Of a stretch of 64,000 nt of DNA, positions 15,856 through 25,171 are shown in pieces. Origin of the DNA: Bacteroidota bacterium. Lineage in GTDB: Bacteria > Bacteroidota > Bacteroidia > Cytophagales > Cyclobacteriaceae. Both the position numbers and the translations under genes were made by a program. The stretch's first letter is position 1. Every line of letters starts with the position of its first letter. The stretch spans positions 48,580 through 112,579 of the forward strand of contig JAEZGH010000013.1 in the NCBI GenBank assembly GCA_023417065.1. Reading direction: 5' to 3'. The notes below the pieces were generated by a model. The model was not told the origin of the DNA. It saw nothing but the letters and a program-made list of their open reading frames with translations, and ran no database searches.

Positions 15856-17892
15856 TTGGGTTTTCGGCATTTCTATCTTATCCCGTTTCTTCTTGTATGG
15901 TTGTCTACAGCCATGGCCCAGCAGCCCATCCGCGAAAAACTTGAATGGTATAATCAACAGCTCTTCCGGACAACGGGAGGCGACAGCGCATTTGCAGTTG
16001 CAAAAGAACGTCTGCGCGAAGCTTATCAGACCGGGGATTTCGAAGAACAAAGCAAGCTCAAAAAGGAAATTGGCCTTTTTGAACTCACTCAGGCGTACAA
16101 TTATTCGGGCGCACTCGACGCCTTCATCGAATGCCTCAAGATTGAAGATCGCCATAAACTGAAGGCCGATCAGATTATTACCTACATCGCCATGGCGCGC
16201 GTATTTGAAGTCGTCGGTGACTTTCACAAGAGCATCGACCTTCTGGGAAAAGCTATGCTGCTTAATGAAGAAGTCAACGATCCTTCCGTCCTGATTTTTT
16301 TGTCCAACAAACTTGGAAGCCTCAATGCAGCCAGTGGCAGATACGATGAAGCGCTGGAGAATTATGCTCTGGTTCTTGAAAAGAATGACAGCCTCGCATT
16401 ACCCCTGGCAAAGGCTGAAGCCCTCTTCAACAAAGCGCATGTCCACACGCATAAGTCAGAATACGAAGAGGCCTTGCAAAGCCATAAGGAAGCTCTTGCG
16501 ATATGGCGAAAGAATAAAGCCCGCATGCAGGAGGCACGGTCACTTAATGACATTGGTGAACTATACCGCCTGATGAAGAATGACCAGCAGGCGCTGAAAA
16601 ACTTCGTGGCTGCATTGAAAATTCGCACTGAACTCAACGATGTCGAGGGACTCGCGCATTCCTATATCAACGCCGGGATCCTGTACTTCAATCAACAGAA
16701 TTTCGAAAGGGCAATAGCCAATCTCGTACTTGGGCTCGAAGCTGCAAACTCCGCTCAGTCGGGAGACCTTCGCGCAAAAGCCAACGAGTTTCTGAGCTAC
16801 TGCTACAAAGAGACTCGTCAGTTCGAAAAAGCGCTTGAACATACGCAGGCGTACATGGAACTTGTGGAGTTTACACGCCGCGAAAAAGCGCAAACCGAAT
16901 TGGTGGAAGCTGAAAACAGGTACGAACTTGACAAAAAAGAACTTGAGATCCGCCATCTCGAAATTGAACAAGAACAGCGTGACCAGAAGCTTATCATGCA
17001 GAAGAAACTGCAGAACTTTCTTTTCACCATCATTGGCTTCGGTATCATCATCGTATCGCTGATCCTGTTCCTCTACCTCACGAAACGCAGAGCAACGATC
17101 TCGCTTGCTGCAGCTCACGCACGCGTTGCACAGCAGAATGTGCAGCTGCAGGAACTCAATGCAACCAAGGATAAGTTCTTTTCTATCATAAGTCACGACC
17201 TCAAAGGACCGCTGAATTCGTTCACTTCATTCGCACGAATGCTTATCGAACATACCGAGCATCTCTCCAAAGAAGAGATTCAGATGCTGGCGCGCGAAAT
17301 AGACAAAAACCTCAAGAACCTGTTCGCACTTCTGGAAAACCTGCTGGAGTGGTCGCGCTCACAAACGGGAAATATCGAATTCAAACCGGAGCCGTTTGAT
17401 CTGCATGAACTACTGCAACAAAACCGTGATCTGCTGCAAACTCAGGCGGGGAATAAAGGTGTGACAATTGTTTATAAGAACAACGAATCCATCCCCATCC
17501 ACGCGCATCGTCATTCGGTGAACACGGTGATCCGGAACCTGGTCTCAAATGCGATCAAGTTCACGCCCACGTCAGGCACGATCACCCTGTCCGCAAAGGT
17601 GGATCCGAAGGAAGTAATGGTAGCCGTTGCTGACACGGGTATAGGAATGGGGCCCGAGACGATAAAGAAACTCTTCCGCCTGGACACGAAGTACACAACC
17701 AATGGTACAGCGAACGAAAAAGGTACCGGCCTGGGACTAATCCTGTGCAAGGATTTCATAGAAAAGAATGGCGGTAAAATCGGCGTGCACAGCGAAGAGG
17801 GCAAGGGCTCTGTCTTCTATTTCACGCTTCCCCGAACAAGAATCCCTGCTCCAGAGCCAAAAACGGTTTTGACAGAAGCCGATTCGCAATAG
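15856..17892 (+). CDS. TPR-containing membrane sensor histidine kinase
   Basis: A signal peptide ending AMA-QQ (cleavage near residue 21) leads into a periplasmic superhelix of TPR repeats (about 75-340). A coiled-coil (345-385), one membrane helix (388-408), the phospho-acceptor H447 in ISHDLKGP and a HATPase domain with DTGIGM and KGTGLGL motifs follow. This layout is common in Bacteroidota kinases. The start is TTG; the first ATG would remove the hydrophobic signal core, so TTG is preferred. No response regulator adjoins it, so its partner is unknown. Confidence 0.9.
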   Translation: MGFRHFYLIPFLLVWLSTAMAQQPIREKLEWYNQQLFRTTGGDSAFAVAKERLREAYQTGDFEEQSKLKKEIGLFELTQAYNYSGALDAFIECLKIEDRHKLKADQIITYIAMARVFEVVGDFHKSIDLLGKAMLLNEEVNDPSVLIFLSNKLGSLNAASGRYDEALENYALVLEKNDSLALPLAKAEALFNKAHVHTHKSEYEEALQSHKEALAIWRKNKARMQEARSLNDIGELYRLMKNDQQALKNFVAALKIRTELNDVEGLAHSYINAGILYFNQQNFERAIANLVLGLEAANSAQSGDLRAKANEFLSYCYKETRQFEKALEHTQAYMELVEFTRREKAQTELVEAENRYELDKKELEIRHLEIEQEQRDQKLIMQKKLQNFLFTIIGFGIIIVSLILFLYLTKRRATISLAAAHARVAQQNVQLQELNATKDKFFSIISHDLKGPLNSFTSFARMLIEHTEHLSKEEIQMLAREIDKNLKNLFALLENLLEWSRSQTGNIEFKPEPFDLHELLQQNRDLLQTQAGNKGVTIVYKNNESIPIHAHRHSVNTVIRNLVSNAIKFTPTSGTITLSAKVDPKEVMVAVADTGIGMGPETIKKLFRLDTKYTTNGTANEKGTGLGLILCKDFIEKNGGKIGVHSEEGKGSVFYFTLPRTRIPAPEPKTVLTEADSQ

Positions 17893-18019
17893 ATAATACT
17901 TTATGAAACGTGTGTTTGTGTGTCCTTGCATACTTGATGCAGGTGACGTATACTGCTGATAAATCGTCAGCGTTACCGGCTTACGATTCTGAATAGCACA
18001 CATTACAAGTATTCACCTC

Positions 18020-19132
18020 ATGCAGAAGCACATTGTCCTTCATCTCATGATTCTCGCACTATTTATCACAGCGTGCAACGGCGACGACGATAAAGAGGAA
18101 GGGACATCACTACCGGAAAACCTTCAGATTCAGACAGAAGTGAGCGCTACTGAAGCAGGAAAAGTTAACGTATCTGCAACAGCTGTAAATGCAAAATTTT
18201 TCACCGTTGACTTCGGCGAACCGGGAAGTACGACTACTTCCATCAACGGAACCGCCTCTTACACTTACACAAAATCCGGAACCTATACTATTGAGGTGAA
18301 AGCGCATGCCACATCAAATGAATTCATCTCAAAAACAACACAGGTTGAGGTAGTGATTCCGGAACCCCCAATAAGTGATGAAGGGTACACCACACCTGAT
18401 AGTTATGATGGTTATACGCTTGAATGGCAGGACGAGTTCGATGGAGAATCTGTTAATACTTCAAACTGGACATTTGAACTTGGAACAGGTTCGAACGGAT
18501 GGGGCAACAATGAACTGCAGTTCTATCGCGCCGAGAACACTTCTGTAAAAGATGGCTATCTGATTATAACGGCGAAAAAGGAAAACTTCTCCGGACGCGA
18601 ATACACGTCATCGCGCATGGTAACGCGAGGCAAACAGGAATTTCAGTACGGAAGGGTGGATATTCGCGCCCTGTTGCCTAAAGGTCAGGGTGTATGGCCG
18701 GCGCTGTGGATGCTGGGCGCTAACCATCCTGAAGTTCCGTGGCCAGCATGCGGAGAAATAGACATTATGGAAAAGATTGGTGGAACGGGTAACGAGAATA
18801 AAGTGTATGGAACGCTACACTGGGATCACGAGGGCGCGCACGCATGTACGTGCGACAAGCCGGCATACACGCTTCCCGATGGCATCTTCAATGACAAGTT
18901 TCACGTTTTCACCATCACCTGGGATTCAGAGAACATCAAGTGGTACGTGGATGACGTGCTGTTCAACACTATTGATATCACCCCCGGGGGGCTGAGTGAA
19001 TTCCACGAAAAGTTCTTTTTTATTTTTAACGTGGCTGTGGGCGGCGACTGGCCGGGGAGCCCTGACGCGTCGACCGTGTTCCCGCAAAGAATGATCGTCG
19101 ATTATATCCGCGTTTTCAAGCCTCAGGAGTAA
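18020..19132 (+). CDS. Family GH16 endo-beta-glucanase lipoprotein (laminarinase-like)
   Basis: A lipoprotein signal with Cys19 in ITACN is followed by a PKD-like domain (about 35-112) and a GH16 catalytic domain (about 130-370). The catalytic motif EIDIME (E246, D248, E251) matches the ExDxxE nucleophile/acid pair of beta-1,3- and mixed-linked glucanases. WPALWMLG and the terminal FPQRMIVDYIRVF are also GH16 signatures. It likely sits on the cell surface degrading laminarin-like glucans. No SusC/SusD pair is nearby, so it is not part of a visible PUL. Confidence 0.94.
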   Translation: MQKHIVLHLMILALFITACNGDDDKEEGTSLPENLQIQTEVSATEAGKVNVSATAVNAKFFTVDFGEPGSTTTSINGTASYTYTKSGTYTIEVKAHATSNEFISKTTQVEVVIPEPPISDEGYTTPDSYDGYTLEWQDEFDGESVNTSNWTFELGTGSNGWGNNELQFYRAENTSVKDGYLIITAKKENFSGREYTSSRMVTRGKQEFQYGRVDIRALLPKGQGVWPALWMLGANHPEVPWPACGEIDIMEKIGGTGNENKVYGTLHWDHEGAHACTCDKPAYTLPDGIFNDKFHVFTITWDSENIKWYVDDVLFNTIDITPGGLSEFHEKFFFIFNVAVGGDWPGSPDASTVFPQRMIVDYIRVFKPQE

Positions 19133-19155
19133 GAAGCTTTACCACTTCGCTGAAG

Positions 19156-19401
19156 CTAGGCCTTTTCCACCACAAGTGCGATCGTTTCCTTTCCACCTTC
19201 GCGGGATGGTGAAACAACCAGCGGATCGGATACTATCTTGCCGGTGGACTCGTCGTCGCCACATACTATTGTGACGGTTTGCCCTTTCCCGTACTGAGAT
19301 TCTTCTCCAGGTGAAACCGCAACCCTGAATTGTACCGTATTGCCATCCTTAAGGTCTTTAAAAAGCATTTGCTCCGACTCGGTGATGTTTATTGTTGCCA
19401 T
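19156..19401 (-). CDS. Small conserved-looking protein of unknown function
   Basis: I start at the ATG 19401, giving 81 residues beginning MATINITESEQ. No signal peptide or membrane segment is present. The composition alternates short beta-like stretches (VQFRVAVS, QTVTIVCGDD, TIALVVEKA), suggesting a small soluble beta domain. A sigma-54-like element lies about 105 bp upstream. It is convergent with the GH16 gene (24 bp). I do not recognise a family. Confidence 0.6.
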   Translation of the reverse strand: MATINITESEQMLFKDLKDGNTVQFRVAVSPGEESQYGKGQTVTIVCGDDESTGKIVSDPLVVSPSREGGKETIALVVEKA

Positions 19402-19738
19402 AATGTTGCCTTTTACGGATAATGTAAAAATCATATACCAGCGGCCATTGTTTCGATTTCTCGTTCCATATTTCTGATTGCTGATTGTTGCATTGCTGCG
19501 CGGTAAGCGTTCGAGGTGCCAGAATTTTTATTTCTGCTTTTGACATAACCAGGTCTAAGTTTGCCAATAGGGATCCTAATTTCATCCTCCGTTGATCCTC
19601 CGTTCTGGCTTTAATTTAAGGATGGACATGGAAACGGTTTCGTCTTATGGATTTCGAGCTGAAGTCAGGTCTGGGAGCCAGAATATATAGGGGTTGTGAC
19701 TTGACATAAGGAAGAGCATTCTAGAGAAAACCACGCAG
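19402..19738. other. Intergenic stretch with no convincing gene
   Basis: About 340 bp. It contains the sigma-54-like site at 19507-19522 and a tandem of ATCCTCCGTT (two copies about 11 bp apart near 19584-19604). A minus-strand reading of 75 codons at 19358-19585 has no family-like sequence and overlaps the leader; I do not treat it as a gene. Confidence 0.5.
19507..19522 (-). promoter_or_regulatory. Sigma-54-like promoter before the small gene at 19401
   Basis: On the minus strand CTGGCACCTCGAACGC has both a perfect -24 (TGGCAC) and the -12 GC dinucleotide at the right spacing. It is the best sigma-54 match among the five related sites. Its flank ATTCTGGCACCTC is shared with the site at 39088-39096. 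Confidence 0.5.
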
Positions 19739-20091
19739 ATGAAATATCTGATCTCCTTGACCTTGATCGTTACCTTTTTCTCTTGTAAAGAAAAACGCCA
19801 CGAACTACCTCGTACCGCCGACGAAACTCCCGTTCAGTGTTTATAGTTGTCGATAGTTTGAATTCCGTCTTTTTTCCAGATAGCATTCGTGAGGCGTCTA
19901 ATGAATACATCTTTTATATACCGTTGAATATTTCCGTCAGCGTTATAGCATACAACAAAATGGACGACAAACACTTTTTCAAGGTCACTGAAACAAAATC
20001 AGACTCCACTAAGATAAATGTTAAGTTGACAGAGGTCTCACTCGAGGATATCAGAAATGCGATACCTCGGGTGAGTGAAAACGTCCGCTAA
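19739..20091 (+). pseudogene. Lipoprotein gene interrupted by a frameshift
   Basis: An ATG at 19739 opens a lipoprotein signal with lipobox TFFSC, then reads to a TAG at 19844-19846 after 35 codons. Immediately before that stop, in another frame, begins VFIVVDSLNSVFFPDS, which continues to a stop at 20091 with protein-like composition. The two halves join sensibly if one base was lost or two gained near 19835. It is either a recent pseudogene, a sequencing error or a recoded gene. Joined length would be about 117 residues; family unknown. Confidence 0.6.
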
Positions 20092-20110
20092 CAGCGGCCG
20101 ACTCACGTGA

Positions 20111-21445
20111 TCACTTCGACTGGCGACTGTTAAATACCACCATGCACGTGGTCCCCTTACCCACCTCGCTTTGGATATCAAACGATGCGCCGTGCACATC
20201 TATAATACGCTGCGCCAGTGACAGTCCCAATCCTGCGCCTGGAATGTTGGCTGTATTGGACGCGCGAAACAGGGCTGACTTTACTTTAGAAAGATCTCCC
20301 GAGGGAATTCCGATTCCCCGGTCTGCTATCATTACCTGAACCTTTTCATTCACAATAGCCATAGACACATCGACATCCTCCGTGGAATACTTGAGTGCGT
20401 TGTCGAAGAGATTGCTAAATGCAATTTGCAGCAATTGCTTGTTCCCTGTGATCATCGTTTCCCGGTCTTCCGGAAGATTTATCTGCCTGCCTGGATACAA
20501 TTTCCTCAGAGGATTCACCGAATCCCGCAGAAGGTTCGATACTGCAACGGCCTCCATGTTCGCATTGAGATACCCTTCTTCTAATCGCGCAAGCATCAAG
20601 AGTCCCTGAGTTATGGAGATGAGCCGTTCACCCTCGTCGACCACGACGTTCAGGGTGCGCTTGTATTCTTCTGCGCTCCGTTCCTTTACCAGTGCCAGCT
20701 CAGCTTCGCCCATTATTGCAGTGATAGGCGTTTTGAGCTCATGCGACGCGTGCTGAAGAAAACGTCGCTGTGCCACAAATGCACTCTCGATGCGGTCAAG
20801 CAGCGCGTTGAAGGTCTGGGCAAGTTCGTCCATTTCATCAGGACTTGTAGTGCGACTTTCGTGAAGCCGATGGCCGAGGTTATCCTTAGTGACCTGATTT
20901 ACTTCGCGAACCACACGTTTCACCGGCTTGAGGGCATCGCTGGCAAAGTAGAGACCGGCAAGATAGGACAGCACAAGACTTACGATCCACCCTATGGCTA
21001 CTGCTTCTTGAAGAATGTCGAGTTCGTGCTGCCCCGGTAAATCTTTATCCGACACGAAAACAAGGTACGTTTTGCCCTCTACCGTGAACTTCCTGCCTGC
21101 AGTAGAATAACTTCCCCGCTCAGCGTCGAGCAGCTCGTGTGTTTTCAGATACTGCACCCAGGTTCTGGTAACTTCGAAGTCGCCGTCCTGGTAGAGCAGC
21201 TTTCCGTCCTCTGAAAAAATAGACGTGGATGGGTTCACGAGCAGATTGGAACCTGGCGGAATCACATCGCGGACGTGCGGGGTGGCATAGTGCAACACTT
21301 CAAGGCTGGCCTGTTGACCCAGGCGTTCAAGGAAATCGGCGTGGACGAAACGGCGTGTTACCGTATAAGTGAAGATCAGTATCGCTCCCGTTAGCAGGGC
21401 GCTGACCAGTGTGAACCTAAGAGCAAGGCGCTGACCAATTCTCAC
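20111..21445 (-). CDS. Sensor histidine kinase with HAMP domain
   Basis: A CusS-like architecture. Helix 1 (about 8-30) and helix 2 (149-168) bracket a periplasmic sensor region of about 115 residues. A HAMP linker, phospho-acceptor H235 in HASHELKTP, and a HATPase domain with DRGIGIP and GAGLGLSL follow. The start codon overlaps the stop of the OmpR-type regulator by 4 bp, so the pair is co-translated. The ligand is unknown; CusS-like kinases often respond to metals or envelope stress, but that is not shown here. Confidence 0.93.
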   Translation of the reverse strand: MRIGQRLALRFTLVSALLTGAILIFTYTVTRRFVHADFLERLGQQASLEVLHYATPHVRDVIPPGSNLLVNPSTSIFSEDGKLLYQDGDFEVTRTWVQYLKTHELLDAERGSYSTAGRKFTVEGKTYLVFVSDKDLPGQHELDILQEAVAIGWIVSLVLSYLAGLYFASDALKPVKRVVREVNQVTKDNLGHRLHESRTTSPDEMDELAQTFNALLDRIESAFVAQRRFLQHASHELKTPITAIMGEAELALVKERSAEEYKRTLNVVVDEGERLISITQGLLMLARLEEGYLNANMEAVAVSNLLRDSVNPLRKLYPGRQINLPEDRETMITGNKQLLQIAFSNLFDNALKYSTEDVDVSMAIVNEKVQVMIADRGIGIPSGDLSKVKSALFRASNTANIPGAGLGLSLAQRIIDVHGASFDIQSEVGKGTTCMVVFNSRQSK

Positions 21446-22152
21446 GCGTTGGGCGTTTTCAGGATATAGCCAAATCCGGTTACTGTGTGAATCAGCTTTG
21501 TGCCGAAGGGCTTGTCTATCTTATTCCGAAGATAATTGATGTAGACGTCGATGAAGTTGGTGCCGGTCTCGAAATCGAGCCCCCATACCGCTTCGGCTAT
21601 CTCACCCCGCGAGCGAACCTTTCCCTGATTACGCGCGAGGTACTCGAGCAGGGCGTATTCACGCGCCGTGAGTTGAATCAGCCTCCCGTCGCGCTTTACC
21701 TCTTTACCCTCAAAATCAATAACCAGATCGGCAATCTTGACGTAGTCGAGCTTAACGGCCTGCCCATTGGCGTGGGCGTTCCCTCCGACGATTTTTTTCC
21801 TTCGGGTCAGGGCTTTGACCCGTGCATACAGTTCGTTGAAGCGGAACGGCTTCGACATGTAGTCATCAGCGCCGGCTTCGAGGCCCGTTACGATGTCGTC
21901 GCTCATGCCTAACGCTGTGAGCATCAATACAGGTGTGGTCTCATCCGTCTCCCGAATACGTTTGCAGGCTTCAAGTCCGTTGATCCTGGGCAGGTTAATA
22001 TCCAGGATAATCAGGTCGTAAGTTCCATTAGATGCGAGGCGCAGACCGATTTCCCCGTCAAACGCCGTTTCTACCTCATATCCCGCCTCCTCCAGCCCGC
22101 GTTTGAGGACCTCTGAAACTTTTACCTCGTCTTCTACAACCAGTATTTTCAT
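21442..22152 (-). CDS. OmpR-family response regulator
   Basis: A receiver domain with phospho-acceptor D51 (LIILDINLP), switch region MLTALG and K101 (MSKPFRF) is joined to a winged-helix DNA-binding domain containing LTAREYALLEYLARN and VYINYLRNKID. The length is 236. It is first in a two-gene operon with the kinase. A small secreted-protein gene is divergent from it (157 bp apart), a common arrangement for a regulated target, though this is only context. Confidence 0.95.
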   Translation of the reverse strand: MKILVVEDEVKVSEVLKRGLEEAGYEVETAFDGEIGLRLASNGTYDLIILDINLPRINGLEACKRIRETDETTPVLMLTALGMSDDIVTGLEAGADDYMSKPFRFNELYARVKALTRRKKIVGGNAHANGQAVKLDYVKIADLVIDFEGKEVKRDGRLIQLTAREYALLEYLARNQGKVRSRGEIAEAVWGLDFETGTNFIDVYINYLRNKIDKPFGTKLIHTVTGFGYILKTPNA

Positions 22153-22309
22153 TTTTTGAGCCGACAGGAGTAATGTTTAACAATGATAAAAAACAGTTTT
22201 TAATGGACCTCTAATTTTCTAATGATTTTCTAATCGCATTATAAGTACCCCTTAATAACGTGTAGGGGCGTTGTGGCGTAAACTTGTATAGTAAACAAAA
22301 GCAAGAATT

Positions 22310-22615
22310 ATGAAAAAGATATTCGCAATAGCAGTACTGTTTGGGGCATTTTCACTGACGGCAAATGCCCAGCGCCAGACCAGCACATATCCGAGCTGGA
22401 CATTATCAAAGGAAGTTCAGAAGTACCAGTTCCGTAACGTGCTGTACACGCCTGCAACCGTAACAACGGCAGGTGCAATTGTAACTTCAAAAGGAATTGC
22501 AAACCTTCAGGCTAACCGTACTCCACGTGCGACAGCACAGGTTGCAACCAAAGGAATCCCTTCTATCGCGATTTCGAAAGGTGTTGCAAAGAAGCAATAC
22601 GAAAGCAAGCGATAA
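22310..22615 (+). CDS. Small secreted protein of unknown function
   Basis: A clean signal peptide (MKKIFAIAVLFGAFSLTANA, cleavage before QRQ) leaves a mature protein of about 81 residues. It is rich in Ala, Thr, Lys and Arg, strongly basic and without Cys. Short repeated phrases (IVTSKGIANL, VATKGIPSIAISKGVA) suggest an internal repeat of the form KGI-x(3). It has its own strong terminator and is divergent from the OmpR-type regulator. No family recognised. Confidence 0.7.
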   Translation: MKKIFAIAVLFGAFSLTANAQRQTSTYPSWTLSKEVQKYQFRNVLYTPATVTTAGAIVTSKGIANLQANRTPRATAQVATKGIPSIAISKGVAKKQYESKR

Positions 22616-22639
22616 GATACTTTGCCAACTAAAAACGCG

Positions 22640-22669
22640 AGAGGGCTCCCGTTGGGAGCCCTCTTTTTA
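22640..22669 (+). terminator. Rho-independent terminator after the small secreted-protein gene
   Basis: Perfect 11-bp arms AGAGGGCTCCC (22640-22650) and GGGAGCCCTCT (22654-22664) with a 3-base loop, followed by TTTTTAT. Confidence 0.9.
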
Positions 22670-22737
22670 TATCAGTCAGTCATAAAAACTTCGTAGAGGC
22701 AATTAACGCCGGAACCAACCATCTCAACGTCCACAAA

Positions 22738-23610
22738 CTAATTGAATTTACTATCTCCAACGTAGTACGTGCCGTCAAAACGATACACTTCACTACCCTC
22801 CCTTATCATACGTCCATCCTGCACAACGGAATAAGTTACCTTTAAATCATACAGTCCATTAGTGGAAGTTTTCAGGATGTCAAATTTTTGCGTTTTCGAG
22901 GTTGAACGCTGTGTTTCTTCTTCCGATGCTACATAGTCGTCAATGGAAACCTCTTCAAGCTGCAGGCGGAACAATGAACGAAACCCCTTCCCTGTTGCCA
23001 TAAAGATTTCCACCCATGACTCTTTGTGAAAATCAGGCGAACTCACTTCACCATCGGAAGTTATCATCAACACTGAGCAGTCTCTTTCAACCACAAGGGG
23101 CAGCTCGTCAACTTCAAGTCCTGTGGCATTGACACCATGCGATCCATCGAAGACTTCCTTTCCGGAAACGACTATTTTTCCAGAGGCATCGCGAGCGAGG
23201 AAGAAGAGGTCGTAATATTCTTCGTTCACGTCACCGCGAGTGCACAAAAGCAGCGTTCGCTCTTCACATGATCCCCCTTCCGAGAAAAAGGCACCATGAA
23301 TTAATTGTGCGCCGGTAACGATGTAATCCGGTCTGGAGTTATCACCGCTGATCAGAGAATCAGGCATATAAAAGGGCACTACCAGCTTTTCGAGTTCCAG
23401 TGTTTCGCCAAAAACAGTGACCGCCTTCTTGCCCAGGCCATCCTTAAAGGCAAATGACTGCGGCTCCTTCAACACGTTGAAATTCTGATCGTCAAAACTT
23501 ACCGAGTCGTTTGATGATCCCGTCTCGCGGAAATCACACGAATCGAATAGGAATAAGGCAAGGGTTACCAGCCCCATCCAGCCTGCGATACGTACAACTG
23601 AAATTTTCAT
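22738..23610 (-). CDS. Hypothetical exported protein, possibly a lipoprotein
   Basis: I start at the ATG 23610, giving 290 residues beginning MKISVVRIAG. This places a hydrophobic core (GWMGLVTLALFLF) before DSC, a lipobox-like site; the upstream extension of 23 residues looks unlike a signal peptide. The rest is soluble, acidic and beta-rich, with no recognised domain. Near the C-terminus it has GLYDLKVTYSVVQDGRMI and ends with a short YRFDGTYYVG motif. Monocistronic, facing the 22310 gene. Confidence 0.65.
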   Translation of the reverse strand: MKISVVRIAGWMGLVTLALFLFDSCDFRETGSSNDSVSFDDQNFNVLKEPQSFAFKDGLGKKAVTVFGETLELEKLVVPFYMPDSLISGDNSRPDYIVTGAQLIHGAFFSEGGSCEERTLLLCTRGDVNEEYYDLFFLARDASGKIVVSGKEVFDGSHGVNATGLEVDELPLVVERDCSVLMITSDGEVSSPDFHKESWVEIFMATGKGFRSLFRLQLEEVSIDDYVASEEETQRSTSKTQKFDILKTSTNGLYDLKVTYSVVQDGRMIREGSEVYRFDGTYYVGDSKFN

Positions 23611-23977
23611 AACGGAACCCAAATGTATCCGGGTGCAAAATAAGTCAATTAGGGTATATCTAAGGTTGAGTAAAATCACAGCCAGGCGGTATTTTTAAAC
23701 AAACAGCCTTGAAAAGTTCGAATCTCGCGGCCAGCCAGCCAGTGATTACTTCCAAATGGTACTTACTTCATTGAGACCACACGTATTTCAAATTTCTCTG
23801 CGCAACGGTCAGCCCATTCCAATTTCGTCAGCGATAAGCGCAGCAGGTTAATTTACCTGCAAATTGCCCATTAGCGAAAAAGCGTTTTTACCTTTACTAA
23901 GGTGTATACCTTACACGGGTAGGGACAGGATTCAACGATCCCCATATTCTCATAACTTAATTTTAAACGCAACGCCC
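23611..23977. other. Intergenic region with palindromes upstream of the GH172 gene
   Basis: About 370 bp without a gene. An in-frame extension of the GH172 gene back to 23864 is not signal-like and is rejected. Two dyad-symmetric sequences are present: 23843-23860 and 23899-23912. They lie 118 and 66 bp before the ATG. Confidence 0.5.
23843..23860. promoter_or_regulatory. 18-bp near-perfect palindrome, possible operator
   Basis: GCAGGT-TAATTT-ACCTGC has perfect 6-bp arms around an AT-rich centre with one mismatched pair. It is placed about 118 bp before the GH172 start. It could be the binding site of a dimeric regulator; no regulator gene adjoins it. Confidence 0.35.
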
Positions 23978-25171
23978 ATGATCCGATTTTTTTTGGTTTG
24001 TATGCTCGCGGCTCTCGTTACTGAACTGAGTGCCCAGCTTCCTGACAACGAAATGTTTGCCCTTTCACGGATGAAAAAGGGTATCCGCTCCAAACGAGTA
24101 AGCAGCTATGATACTACAGGTGGTAACAATGACCGGTTCGAGAAAATCAACCCGGGTGAACGACGTGTCTTGTTCGATGTAAAGGGACCTGGAATTGTCA
24201 ATCACATCTGGATCACCATAGCGCCCGATCCTAAAGAACTTCTCCGTGACGATATTGTGATCCGCATGTTCTGGGATGGCAATACATCGCCATCGGTTGA
24301 ATCTCCGCTGGGGTCATTCTTCGGACAGGGCTGGAATGAATCCTACACTTACATGGCTCAGCCCCTGGCAGCAGCACCAGCAGATGCAAAAGCGCTGGTC
24401 AGCTATTTTGTAATGCCCTTTCAAAACGGTGGCCGCATAGAAATTGAAAATCAGTCGGACAGGGCCATCGATGCGTTTTACTATTACGTGGACTACTACG
24501 AAGTAGACAAACTCCCTGCTGATATGGGGCGCTTTCATGCGTGGTTCAACCGCGAGCTGACGGAAACCACTACCGCTGAAGGGGAAAATGAATGGGGAAC
24601 CCTCGGCAAAGAAGGCAAAAACAAGTCTGGCTCGTCGAACTATTTGTTTGCTGATATTAAGGGCAAAGGACAGTTTGTCGGGGTGAACTATTACATTCAG
24701 TGTCCGTCGCCAATATGGTATGGCGAAGGCGATGACATGATTTTCATCGATGGCGACAAAACGCCCACCTTAAGCGGAACCGGTACTGAAGACTACTTCA
24801 ACACATCATGGTGCCCAAAGGAACCATTCCATCATCCCACCTTCGGCTATCCAAGGGTTAACACGTCAGACAAGTCGTGGGAGACCGGATGGATTGGACG
24901 TACCCACGTGTATCGTTTCCATATATCCGATCCGATCTACTTTGACAAATCGTTTCGTTTTACGATAGAACACGGACACAACAATGTACTTACGCTTGAC
25001 CTCCGAAGTGTAGCGTATTGGTATCTCGCTCAGGCTACAGGTGTACCGGAAATCAAGCCAAAATCCGAACGCGAGGTAATGCATCAGATAAATCCTGTAG
25101 ACATCCATAAATGGCGCGATGCATGGAGAAAATCAAAGGGCAACGAAACAACACTTTGGGGTAATGAATAG
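23978..25171 (+). CDS. DUF2961 family glycoside hydrolase (GH172)
   Basis: Signal peptide MIRFFLVCMLAALVTELSAQ, then a DUF2961 domain across nearly the full 397 residues. Typical stretches are GPGIVNHIWIT, IRMFWDGNTSPSVESPLGSFFG, MPFQNGGRIEIENQS and GTGTEDYFNTSWC. The GH172 family includes alpha-D-fructofuranosidases and D-arabinofuranosidases; the substrate here cannot be told. The start at 23978 follows from the signal peptide. The 3' end overlaps a decayed GH106 gene, so this looks like the surviving half of a glycan-degrading unit. Confidence 0.92.
   Translation: MIRFFLVCMLAALVTELSAQLPDNEMFALSRMKKGIRSKRVSSYDTTGGNNDRFEKINPGERRVLFDVKGPGIVNHIWITIAPDPKELLRDDIVIRMFWDGNTSPSVESPLGSFFGQGWNESYTYMAQPLAAAPADAKALVSYFVMPFQNGGRIEIENQSDRAIDAFYYYVDYYEVDKLPADMGRFHAWFNRELTETTTAEGENEWGTLGKEGKNKSGSSNYLFADIKGKGQFVGVNYYIQCPSPIWYGEGDDMIFIDGDKTPTLSGTGTEDYFNTSWCPKEPFHHPTFGYPRVNTSDKSWETGWIGRTHVYRFHISDPIYFDKSFRFTIEHGHNNVLTLDLRSVAYWYLAQATGVPEIKPKSEREVMHQINPVDIHKWRDAWRKSKGNETTLWGNE

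Noticed and set aside
16561..17196. Minus-strand frame of 211 codons
   Set aside because: Antisense to the TPR-kinase coiled-coil and membrane region; no family pattern.
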